18,094 bases of DNA from UBA525 sp964589765 (GTDB lineage: Archaea; Nanobdellota; Nanobdellia; Woesearchaeales; UBA525). The notes below the pieces were generated by a model that saw only the letters and a program-made list of their open reading frames with translations, did not search any database and had not been told where the DNA came from. The DNA lies in the NCBI GenBank assembly GCA_964589765.1, contig CAZPUM010000025.1:1-18094 (forward strand), written 5' to 3'. The translations under genes and the position numbers were made by a program. Positions 7,037 to 14,673 of the stretch are shown here, piece after piece; the first letter of the stretch is position 1, and the number at the start of each line of letters is the position of its first letter.

Positions 7037-8164
7037 ATGCGCTGGGGGATTATAACAACAATCGCTTTGTTCTGTCTAGTTTTCAGTCTACCGCAGGTAT
7101 CTGCAATCTCAGGCTGTGGAGTAATGACAGGACAGGGCCTCGAGCCTGACTATGACTGTGATGGAATTGTAGATTTTGCAGACAACTGCCCATGGCACGC
7201 AAATAGTCAGCAGGAAGACATTAACAGAAATGGAGTTGGAGATTACTGCGACCTCTTGATTGAGGAAGTTATCGTCAACCCCGATTCACACATCAGACAG
7301 GGCGAATTTGCCACACTAACAATCCGTGTGATTAACAACCGCGAAGGACCGCTTGAGGATATCAATGTTCAGGTTAGGAGTTCAAGACTGGGTCTTGACT
7401 CAGTACAGGATATTCCTTACTTGCCTGCAGGAGAGTCCGCTGTTGCAGAGTTCTGGTTTAGAATTCCGAAATGCCAGGATGAAGGTTCATACTCAATTGG
7501 AATAACAACTGTTCTGAAGGACCCTTTGACTGGAAAAACCTCAACAGAGGTTCAGAGCCAGATGCTTTATGTTGAAGAAGGAGATGTCTGCGGTTCCGCA
7601 GATGGTCCGCTTGATGGAACTATCATTGAAGTCTTACAGAAAGTTGATCTTGACCGCGGTGAAGCCGCAATAATCCCGATAAACATTGTTAACATGGCTG
7701 ACGAACAGCAGACATACCATGTTTCTGTAGAACCACTAGGTTCTTGGGGGTCATGGAGAGTTGATCCGTCAGCAAGTTTGACTTTGCCTGCTGGAAATGA
7801 TGGTGTGCTTTACTTGTATCTTGACACTGAAGGACACACCTGGCCAGGAAACCAGAATGTTCATGTTGTTGTTTCTAGTGGCGAACAGAGGACCACAATA
7901 CCTGTGCAGATTTACGTTCGCGCTCCAGCATATAGCGCAGGTTCAAACGTTTGGTTCCTTGTTGTTCAGTGGCTGATTGTTATTGCACTTTTGTTCTTGA
8001 TTGTAGCTGCGATTGTTATCGCGCTAATTCATACAAAGAATGGCAAGAAGGCAGAGCCACCTGTAACTGCTAAGAAAAAAGTGACAAAGAAAGTATCAAA
8101 GAAGTCTCGCAAGAAGGTTGCTGTTGAGAAAGCGCCAAATAAGAAGCGGGAAACATACTACTAG
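7037..8164 (+). CDS. Secreted, membrane-anchored protein with thrombospondin type 3 motif
   Basis: The protein has 375 residues. It begins with a signal peptide (about 1-23, cleavage after SA). A thrombospondin type 3 calcium-binding motif at about 38-72 follows (DYDCDGIVDFADNC and DINRNGVGDYC). Two Ig-like beta domains come next, one resembling CARDB/APHP modules with a pair of cysteines and one at about 195-295. A single membrane helix lies at about 304-331, and a cytosolic tail of about 44 residues is very rich in lysine. Topology is therefore outside-in, with the bulk on the cell surface. It is the first gene of the operon with a leaderless start at 7037. The 10174 product has the same plan. 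Adhesion or cell-wall organisation is plausible but not shown. Confidence 0.85.
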   Translation: MRWGIITTIALFCLVFSLPQVSAISGCGVMTGQGLEPDYDCDGIVDFADNCPWHANSQQEDINRNGVGDYCDLLIEEVIVNPDSHIRQGEFATLTIRVINNREGPLEDINVQVRSSRLGLDSVQDIPYLPAGESAVAEFWFRIPKCQDEGSYSIGITTVLKDPLTGKTSTEVQSQMLYVEEGDVCGSADGPLDGTIIEVLQKVDLDRGEAAIIPINIVNMADEQQTYHVSVEPLGSWGSWRVDPSASLTLPAGNDGVLYLYLDTEGHTWPGNQNVHVVVSSGEQRTTIPVQIYVRAPAYSAGSNVWFLVVQWLIVIALLFLIVAAIVIALIHTKNGKKAEPPVTAKKKVTKKVSKKSRKKVAVEKAPNKKRETYY

Positions 8165-8173
8165 GTGAAGATG

Positions 8174-8794
8174 ATGGTTGGACATGATTTGTTCAGGGAC
8201 AACAAAAATTTATTTCGAGATATGGACGAAGAAGAAGAGAAAGACATCAGCCACTATATGAAAAGATATATTTTCCTAAATAAAGAACTTGTTGATAAGA
8301 GAGAACTTATTAATTCACCTTCGCGTATTGACCCTGGTCAGAGTGGAAGTCATTTATTGCTAGATGGTGCTTTTGAAAGGTTTAATGATGGACCTGTGGA
8401 TATGGGTGGACAGCTCAGGCAGTTTCTGAAAGATACAGACCGGTCTGTTCCGGTTTTTGACATGAGAACTGATGTTTACCTTGACGAGATTGGTCTTTCT
8501 GGAGAGGTTGACTTGGTACCGGTAAGGTCTTTTGTGATGAGCAAGTACTGGGATGAGGGAAATATGAGTATTGATGCACGTTCTGATGGGGTACCTGTTG
8601 AGGTCCCAACTGAAAGATTTGTTGATTCGATTCCAACAGCGGCGATAGCTGTTACAGACTACCGTTTTGATTTCAAACCAAACAATAGAGAAAGTTCGGT
8701 GCGTTCCGGTCGCGTGCACATCTACGAATCAGGTGTTGCTGTTGTTAGAAAGTCCGACGATAACGTCGGTGATTTGGAGGAGGAGTTGAGATGA
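8174..8794 (+). CDS. Tandem family member 1 (longest), unknown
   Basis: This is the first of five adjacent paralogues of an unrecognised soluble family. Its 206 residues include an N-terminal extension of about 90 residues that the others lack. That extension contains RIDPGQSGS, which also occurs around the active serine of the protease at 1535. The shared domain runs from VPVFD (about 92) through GLSGEVD to the hallmark IPTAAIAVTDY (153-163) and the ESGVAVV strand, ending LEEEL. No signal peptide or membrane segment is visible. The ATG at 8174 is preferred because AGGTGA lies just upstream at 8163-8168. A GTG at 8165 or an ATG at 8171 is possible. The next gene starts at an ATGA overlap. Confidence 0.8.
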   Translation: MVGHDLFRDNKNLFRDMDEEEEKDISHYMKRYIFLNKELVDKRELINSPSRIDPGQSGSHLLLDGAFERFNDGPVDMGGQLRQFLKDTDRSVPVFDMRTDVYLDEIGLSGEVDLVPVRSFVMSKYWDEGNMSIDARSDGVPVEVPTERFVDSIPTAAIAVTDYRFDFKPNNRESSVRSGRVHIYESGVAVVRKSDDNVGDLEEELR

Positions 8795-9204
8795 GTGACT
8801 TCCAGATTAATGTTAAAGGAAGAACATTGGATGGTAATGTAGATACTGTTAATGCTGAGGATTACCTGAAAGTTCGTGTCCTAGGTATGAGTACTAAGGA
8901 TTACATGGATATTCATAACATTAAGAAGGCAGATTTGGTGCCTGTGAGAGCTTTTACTTCAGTTTCGGAGCTTGCAGACGACATGGTTTGGGAATGGGAT
9001 AAAAAATATCCTACCCGTGTTTTTTTGAGTAGAATGCCTGAGGGCGCCGTTGCAATTACTGATTATAGATTTAATGTTGAATTTGTGGGTAGAGATTCAG
9101 TTAGTTACATAAAAATGTTTATGACTCAAGAGGGCGTTGCTATTGTTCCAATCAAAGAGAATGAATTAGGCACTCTTGAGGAAGAGTTAGGAGGTGCTGA
9201 ATGA
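8791..9204 (+). CDS. Tandem family member 2, unknown
   Basis: This 137-residue second member is closest to member 1. Both share ADLVPVRAF/VDLVPVRSF and the hallmark, here MPEGAVAITDYRF, followed by EGVAIVP and a Leu-Glu-rich end (TLEEELGG). The N-terminal portion is shortened and altered compared with member 1, with no signal peptide or membrane segment. The start overlaps the previous stop as ATGA, with GGAGGAG upstream as ribosome binding site, so translation is probably coupled. Family function is unknown. Conservation of the hallmark strand suggests the same fold in all five. Confidence 0.82.
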   Translation: MSDFQINVKGRTLDGNVDTVNAEDYLKVRVLGMSTKDYMDIHNIKKADLVPVRAFTSVSELADDMVWEWDKKYPTRVFLSRMPEGAVAITDYRFNVEFVGRDSVSYIKMFMTQEGVAIVPIKENELGTLEEELGGAE

Positions 9205-9506
9205 GACAAATTCCTGTGCTTCCAATCGAGACGGGCACATTTCTTAGAGAGAAGGGTCTTGAGAGAAAAGTGGATTTTGAAATGGTTTTAAATATCTACA
9301 ATGATGAACCAAACAAACTTTCTTTCGATGATGCAGGTTGTACAATTTATTTTCGATACAGAATTCCTAATAATGCTCTTGTTGTAACCGACTATTCCGT
9401 AAGTATAAGTAGAGACAATTATGGTCGCCTTGCTTTTTGTGAAATGGGAACGGCGCTAGTTCCAATTGATGAAAACCTCAAGAACATGTTGGGTGATGAT
9501 AAGTGA
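9201..9506 (+). CDS. Tandem family member 3, unknown
   Basis: This compact member of 101 residues is close to the minimal domain. It opens with IPVLPIETGTFLREKGLERKVD, continues to IPNNALVVTDY, and ends with EMGTALVPIDENL before a short charged tail. It has no signal peptide, membrane helix or recognisable catalytic motif. The ATGA overlap with the previous gene is preceded by GGAGGTG, the strongest Shine-Dalgarno site of the operon. The consensus across members is IP-hydrophobic start, GL..KVD, (I/M/V)P..A.AVTDY, and EKGTA(I/L)VP. Confidence 0.82.
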   Translation: MRQIPVLPIETGTFLREKGLERKVDFEMVLNIYNDEPNKLSFDDAGCTIYFRYRIPNNALVVTDYSVSISRDNYGRLAFCEMGTALVPIDENLKNMLGDDK

Positions 9507-9829
9507 CTATTCCTATTCTAACCATAGATGCGGCAACATATATTCGAGAGAAAGGTCTTGGTGGGAAGGTTGATTTTAAAGGTGTATATTTGTGGGTGTA
9601 TTCATCGAAACTTGAAAATTTTCCGCAAACAACGCCTTCTAATTCTTTCAAAAAACAAATTCCTGAAAACGCAATGGCTGTAATTGACTACGATTTTGAT
9701 GTCAGCTCGATAGATACTGAGAATGGAGGGGATAGTCGCTGTCAGGGCATCTGGTTCTTTAAAGAGAAGGGAACTGCGATAGTTCCTTTAATTTCGGATT
9801 TAGAAGAAGCTTTAGGTGAAAGAAAATGA
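9503..9829 (+). CDS. Tandem family member 4, GTG start, unknown
   Basis: This 108-residue member opens IPILTIDAATYIREKGLGGKVD, followed by IPENAMAVIDYDF (the hallmark Thr is Ile here) and EKGTAIVP. The start is a GTG overlapping the previous stop as GTGA, with GGGTGAT as ribosome binding site. The GTG is supported because it lets the paralogous N-termini align. It appears soluble. Members 3, 4 and 5 are closer to each other in length and opening sequence than to members 1 and 2. Confidence 0.8.
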   Translation: MTIPILTIDAATYIREKGLGGKVDFKGVYLWVYSSKLENFPQTTPSNSFKKQIPENAMAVIDYDFDVSSIDTENGGDSRCQGIWFFKEKGTAIVPLISDLEEALGERK

Positions 9830-10167
9830 CTGATGAACGAGAAATACCAATAACAAAAGTACCCACAGCGCTTTACTTGAAAGAAAAAGGACTGGAAGGC
9901 AAGGTTGACATGGTTATCGTAGGTTTTGTCACTGTGCACGAGATGTCAATGTCAAAAAATGAGATTGAAAATATTCCTACTCCAAATTTCAGAAGAAGAG
10001 TTCCTGATGGAGCAATAGCAGTTACAGATTATGAGATACAGAAGATTTCTTGGTCTGGATCATCATATCGTGATAAAGTTTCACATAACACATTATCAGT
10101 TACGGAAACAGGCACGGCCCTGATTCCCAATAAAGAAAATTTAGATGATTATTTTAAGAATAGGTGA
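9826..10167 (+). CDS. Tandem family member 5, unknown
   Basis: This 113-residue last member opens EIPITKVPTALYLKEKGLEGKVD, has VPDGAIAVTDYEI, and ends ETGTALIPNKENL with a short basic tail. It is soluble and function is unknown. The start overlaps the previous stop as ATGA with AGGTGA upstream. Its own stop lies inside the AGGTGA ribosome binding site of the large envelope gene six bases further on, so all five and the envelope gene look translationally linked. Confidence 0.82.
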   Translation: MTDEREIPITKVPTALYLKEKGLEGKVDMVIVGFVTVHEMSMSKNEIENIPTPNFRRRVPDGAIAVTDYEIQKISWSGSSYRDKVSHNTLSVTETGTALIPNKENLDDYFKNR

Positions 10168-10173
10168 CAAAAA

Positions 10174-13101
10174 ATGAAAACGCTCAAAACAATATTTATG
10201 TTGTTAATACTAGTGCTTACGGTAATGAGCGTAAGCGCAGAACTAGTTGTTAACAAATACACCAACGACTTTACATTGAGCAGTCCGTACAACGAACAAC
10301 TAAAATTGTGCGCCTGCGAAACAAAGGTTGATACACTGATAGTAGAGAATGTCGGAAGTTTCGACACTCATTACACAGCGTATATCGAATCCAACTATCC
10401 AGGTAAGATTCGTGTGGAGGAGAAACAGTTTAGTTTAGCTCCAAAGCACTACAGAGAGATTGTTGTATATATTGAGGACTCCTGTAATTTAGTAGGAACC
10501 TGGAAATACGACGTTGTAGTTAAGAGCAATTATGGGAGAATTGAGCGTCTCTCACGCACTATCAACAGTCAGATTTGCCAGACAAGCCTAATGGATGTAC
10601 AGCCAAGACATGTTGAGGTAGGTCTATGCGAACCTGCGGAATTCACAGTCACCTTGGAGAACGTAGGAACATACGCAGACACATTCAAACTTGATTTTGG
10701 TCCATTCAATGATATTGCCGAACCTGAGAACTGGCAAGTGTATATTCTTCCAGATCAGGAGTACGAACAGGAGATAAGTTTCACATGGCCTTGTGAGGTC
10801 TACGGAGACTTCATCATACCATTTGTTATGACAACCGAATCAGGCACGCCTGGGGCATACCAGGAAGCCACAGTAACTGTCAGAAACGAGTATGACTTCA
10901 GCTTTGAGTTCGATACAAGCATAGAGGCGTGTGCGCTCACAGAGACACACTTCCCACTTGTCGTGAACAACGAAGCACCTGTTGAGGACAGTTTCCAGCT
11001 CAGTCTAAACGGCCCAGGATTCTTGAGTATTGACGGAGAGCGTGTTAAGGAATTGACGCTCAATAGTGATGAATCTAGAGAAGTCAGCCTAATAGTTACA
11101 CCTGGAAAGCAGGATATAGGGGAGCATGAGTTTACAATAAACGCGCGTGACAAATATGGGGGAATCCAGAAATCACGCGATATTGATGTAAAGGTCAGCA
11201 ATTGTTTTGACCCAGCAGTCAGTATGATGGCTGACGAAATAAACGTCGCAACCGAGCCGGTTGTCACCTGCTGCGGACCGCAGACATATTTCGTCAACGT
11301 TCAAAACAACGGAGATAGGGAACAAGTGTTCAGACTTGAAGTTCTTGGTCCAAGCTTCTTTACACTTGACGAGACAACTGTGAGGGTTGCACCAAGTCAG
11401 AACCTTAACGTGCCAATCAGGGCAAACCTGCCCTGCAGTGACGAGTCATACGACTTTGGAGTTAAGGTCAGTCCAATCCAAAACTCTGAACTTGCTGTTG
11501 AAGACTACATGACAATCGAGAGCCAGACACAGAGAACCTGCCACATGGTTCAGATTGATGATGACGAGTTGGCAGTCAGAGAGACTGACTCAATCCTACC
11601 TGTCCTTGTGAAGCACACGGGAATTGAGGGGGGCATTTACTCAATCAATATGGACAGCGAGTTGTTCAGTGTACAGGAAGAGAGCCTTGAGCTTGTTCCA
11701 GGGGAACAGGCGGTTATACACCTTGAGCCAACTGTCAACCTGACAGAACAGTCGAAAGGAAGATACGTCCTACAGCCACAGTTCACACTTGAAGAACTGA
11801 ACATTGATTACAACGAGCATGTTGGAGTACAGCTTAGAGGAAAAGGTTTGTGGCAGTCTGCCAAGGACTGGTTCTTTGGCCTGCCATGGTGCGCACCTGG
11901 TACATGCGGTTATTTCGCGATAGCACTATTCATTGTATTGATAGCGCTTGTGATTGTACTGCTACTACTATGGTTCGGAGTGTTTTCCTTGTTCAAGGAA
12001 GGATTACCACTAAGCATCCTTACCGCTTTGAAGACACTGTTGGTAATCTTGATACTGGTTGTGCTTCTGGCACTATTGTTTGTGCCTGGACCTCACGCAA
12101 GTGACGAGTTTGAACGCCTGGCAGACAACCAGGACGCAACAGTGCTTGAGTGGTACCAGAACCAGGAATACACAATCGATCTAGACCAGTACTTCGAGGA
12201 CCCTGACATGGATGTTCTGTCATACAGAGCAAGCCAGCCAAGAGATGTGAATGTTCAGATAGAGGGAAATATTATGACTCTTGAGCCTGACATGAACTGG
12301 GCTGGAGAGAACACACTTGTGGTCACAGCCATGGATGGAAAGGGTGGAATTGCGGATAGTCCGCTTTTCCTATTGAGGGTAATATCTGAGAAGCCAGTTT
12401 CATTCTGGGAATGGATTCAGATGTGGTGTGCGCAGATAGTGCTAGGTTTGCTTTTACTTATTCTGCTGGCGATTCTTCTTGTGATTCTTACAATTAAAGA
12501 GGAACGCAGAGGCGACGACTCTGATAATAATGTGATTGTTGTTGTTCCTGGAGCACCAAAGAAGAAGCCACGTAGAAAGAAAGCATCAACCAGAACAGTG
12601 GCGACTGCTGCTAAAAGAAACAAGTACAGGTTGTATGCCAGCAAGACTGGAACAAAAGCACACAAGCACGACTGTATGGCGCTTGAAAATGTTCGAAAGA
12701 AGGACATGGTTGAGTACAAGAGTCGTGCAACTGTCTTAAAGGCAGGTCTTGCGCTATGTAGCATCTGTCATGATGTGGAGAAGAGGAAGCTGGGAAAGAA
12801 GACAACTGTAAAGAAGACCGATTCAAAAAAGACATCCAAGAAGAGTGTCAAGAAAACAGTCCGCAAGGTAGCAAAGAAGGGTAAGAAGAAAGCGGTAAAG
12901 GTCTCTAAGAACTCCGCTAGGAAAACAGCTAAAAAAACTGTCAGGAAATCGGCAAAACCGAAGAAAGCCAAGCGCACATCTAAGAAGCAGGTTAGAGTAC
13001 CTTCTAAAAGAAACGCAACAGCTGTAATGACACAACCCATGCCACCACCTCCATCAAAAGATGATAAGACAATCAACGTACAGTTAAACATAAAGCAGTG
13101 A
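10174..13101 (+). CDS. Large multidomain envelope protein with Ada-like zinc site and lysine-rich tail
   Basis: This 975-residue protein has a signal peptide (about 1-22) and then about 550 residues of Ig-like/NEW3-type repeats (COG1470-like), many with paired cysteines such as LCAC, CCGP and PCEV. Two membrane helices lie at about 578-607 and 612-639. A second extracellular beta domain at about 640-740 resembles cadherin-like modules (FEDPDMDVLSY, TAMDGKGG), and a third helix covers about 744-775. The cytosolic tail has an Ada-like zinc site, H830/H832, C834, C862 and C865, in a Y..S..G.KAHKHDC...C..C arrangement. About 90 residues of Lys/Arg/Ala/Ser/Thr repeats like histone H1 follow. Start by AGGTGA at 10162-10167. 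The positive-inside rule fits this topology. The role is probably surface or cell-envelope, but the tail suggests contact with nucleic acid or another polyanion inside. Confidence 0.85.
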   Translation: MKTLKTIFMLLILVLTVMSVSAELVVNKYTNDFTLSSPYNEQLKLCACETKVDTLIVENVGSFDTHYTAYIESNYPGKIRVEEKQFSLAPKHYREIVVYIEDSCNLVGTWKYDVVVKSNYGRIERLSRTINSQICQTSLMDVQPRHVEVGLCEPAEFTVTLENVGTYADTFKLDFGPFNDIAEPENWQVYILPDQEYEQEISFTWPCEVYGDFIIPFVMTTESGTPGAYQEATVTVRNEYDFSFEFDTSIEACALTETHFPLVVNNEAPVEDSFQLSLNGPGFLSIDGERVKELTLNSDESREVSLIVTPGKQDIGEHEFTINARDKYGGIQKSRDIDVKVSNCFDPAVSMMADEINVATEPVVTCCGPQTYFVNVQNNGDREQVFRLEVLGPSFFTLDETTVRVAPSQNLNVPIRANLPCSDESYDFGVKVSPIQNSELAVEDYMTIESQTQRTCHMVQIDDDELAVRETDSILPVLVKHTGIEGGIYSINMDSELFSVQEESLELVPGEQAVIHLEPTVNLTEQSKGRYVLQPQFTLEELNIDYNEHVGVQLRGKGLWQSAKDWFFGLPWCAPGTCGYFAIALFIVLIALVIVLLLLWFGVFSLFKEGLPLSILTALKTLLVILILVVLLALLFVPGPHASDEFERLADNQDATVLEWYQNQEYTIDLDQYFEDPDMDVLSYRASQPRDVNVQIEGNIMTLEPDMNWAGENTLVVTAMDGKGGIADSPLFLLRVISEKPVSFWEWIQMWCAQIVLGLLLLILLAILLVILTIKEERRGDDSDNNVIVVVPGAPKKKPRRKKASTRTVATAAKRNKYRLYASKTGTKAHKHDCMALENVRKKDMVEYKSRATVLKAGLALCSICHDVEKRKLGKKTTVKKTDSKKTSKKSVKKTVRKVAKKGKKKAVKVSKNSARKTAKKTVRKSAKPKKAKRTSKKQVRVPSKRNATAVMTQPMPPPPSKDDKTINVQLNIKQ

Positions 13102-13105
13102 TATG

Positions 13106-13924
13106 ATGAGCGAAACTAGCATGGTGGGAACGGATGACAGGCCAGAACCTCTAGGTATGTCCAGACTGGAAGAAGCGCTAAGACCTGGTTTGAACGGAAT
13201 GAATAGGGAGGATTTGGAAATTCTCAATAATAATCTACTTTCAATAACCAAGTTTTTCAATACTAAAAAAGTAATGCCCTTCAGCGTAATGTGGGAGAAC
13301 GGAGGCGGGGTTGACTTTGTCGGGAAGAGAAGAGTTGGTGTAGAGTATAGAGACAATTCTTTCACCGTTGCTTACAACTCTTCATTGGCGTATTATTCCG
13401 AGGATGATGAATTGAATAACACTAACAGAGTTTTTTTCAGAACATTTAGCCGTAGGCCTGTAGAATGTGGTATAGGGGTTTACACAGGAGAGTTTGTTCC
13501 TTCAAGAACTCGTAATTTGAATAGATTGTGTGGTATTACTGTAGGCGCTGGTGTAGGGTTTGGTGTGGCAGCAGGATCAGGTATGGGTTCGGGAGTTCCA
13601 CCAGGTCTTTGGGTTAGTGCAGGGTCTGTATTAGCAGTAATTGGGGCCTTATTTGGTACTGATTGGGTAACCTCAAATTTAAAATCTAAAAACGATGAGC
13701 TTTTTGAGAAAGCGAATAATACTATTCTTGTACCTTTCGATTATACTCAAGATTGTCTGGTATCCATATTATATCAAGACCCCCGAACAATAAAAGAGGT
13801 TTTGACATACGCTTTTGATGTTCCGTACGCAATCAAAGATGCTTTTGAACAGGCAAGCAATGATTATTCCAAGTGCTATAAAACGCCTTTGAAACTATCT
13901 GATTTGTCAAAGGTGCCACAATGA
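13106..13924 (+). CDS. Membrane protein, paralogue pair member 1, unknown
   Basis: This 272-residue protein is paralogous to the next gene. It has a soluble N-terminal part with LPF/MPF and VGVEY strand motifs (about 1-135). A glycine-rich two-segment membrane region follows at about 140-188 (GAGVGFGVAAGSGMGSG, then VSAGSVLAVIGALFG). The soluble C-terminal part carries LVPFDY, the QDPRTIKEVL helix and the conserved block YAFDVPYAIKDA (from residue 235). No family is recognised. The ATG at 13106 rather than 13103 is chosen because MSET then aligns with the MSETR start of the neighbour. The stop is overlapped by the neighbour's ATGA. The paralogue suggests duplication followed by divergence except at the ends. 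Confidence 0.78.
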   Translation: MSETSMVGTDDRPEPLGMSRLEEALRPGLNGMNREDLEILNNNLLSITKFFNTKKVMPFSVMWENGGGVDFVGKRRVGVEYRDNSFTVAYNSSLAYYSEDDELNNTNRVFFRTFSRRPVECGIGVYTGEFVPSRTRNLNRLCGITVGAGVGFGVAAGSGMGSGVPPGLWVSAGSVLAVIGALFGTDWVTSNLKSKNDELFEKANNTILVPFDYTQDCLVSILYQDPRTIKEVLTYAFDVPYAIKDAFEQASNDYSKCYKTPLKLSDLSKVPQ

Positions 13925-14673
13925 GCGAAACGAGACTAATTCATGACGGTGTTGAACCCAGTAACGAAGAACAAATAATATGGGCGCCAAATATGTTCAA
14001 TAGAAGAACTGCTAAGGACATAAAGAACCTTGATGATTATCTTCAGAATCTGGCCAGGAAATTTAAAAATAATGAAGTTCTTCCTTTCGCATACAAAGAT
14101 TTTCCCCTCGACGAGTCTCATGGAAGAATTGGGGTTAAATACGGGCAGGGGACGTTTAATGTTCTCTACTCAACTGAATTTGGAAATAGCGATAGATTCC
14201 TGTTTGAGATTAATCCTGATAGACCATCTTTATTCAGTAAAGGTGAGTTCGACTTTTGTAAATTTGCTAAACTTGGATGTCCCATTGGCTTAACAGCGAG
14301 TTTGGTTACATATGCAGGATTATTTGCTTTGACTAAAAGCCCCTTAATAACTCTGTTTGGAGGAACTTGGGCTACATTTTTTGAACTTAATGCGATTTCT
14401 GCATTTGAAACTTTTTATAACAGAGAGTTTGCGCAAGATAGAGTTGAGAAAAAGCAAAAAACCTTCCTGGGCAGTTTCAAGTATGACAAAACAAAAAGTT
14501 TGATGTCAATATGTTCGGAGGACCCTGAGTTTATCGACACCGTCCTAAAGTACGCTTTCGATGTTCCGTACGCAATCAAAGAGGCTACTGACAATATTCA
14601 CAGGAGCGCCGATATGCCTGAGCAACCTCCCAGCCTTGAACAGTACCTTGGGCCCGCTTCAGGTCCCCAGTAA
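13921..14673 (+). CDS. Membrane protein, paralogue pair member 2, unknown
   Basis: This 250-residue last gene of the operon shares the order of the previous one: MSETR start, NNEVLPFAYKD, a GVKYGQGTFNVLY strand, a hydrophobic region at about 112-157 (GLTASLVTYAGLFALTKSPLITLFG), then EDPEFIDTVL and YAFDVPYAIKEA (from residue 211). The glycine-rich membrane segment of member 1 is not conserved here. It starts as ATGA with AGGTG upstream. The 3' end overlaps the pyrB stop by 15 bases, convergent. Function unknown. Confidence 0.78.
   Translation: MSETRLIHDGVEPSNEEQIIWAPNMFNRRTAKDIKNLDDYLQNLARKFKNNEVLPFAYKDFPLDESHGRIGVKYGQGTFNVLYSTEFGNSDRFLFEINPDRPSLFSKGEFDFCKFAKLGCPIGLTASLVTYAGLFALTKSPLITLFGGTWATFFELNAISAFETFYNREFAQDRVEKKQKTFLGSFKYDKTKSLMSICSEDPEFIDTVLKYAFDVPYAIKEATDNIHRSADMPEQPPSLEQYLGPASGPQ

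Noticed and set aside
12783..13020. A low-complexity repeat or frameshifted end in the envelope protein
   Set aside because: The Lys-rich region is in frame through to a normal stop, and the same kind of tail occurs in the 7037 product, so it is treated as a real tail.
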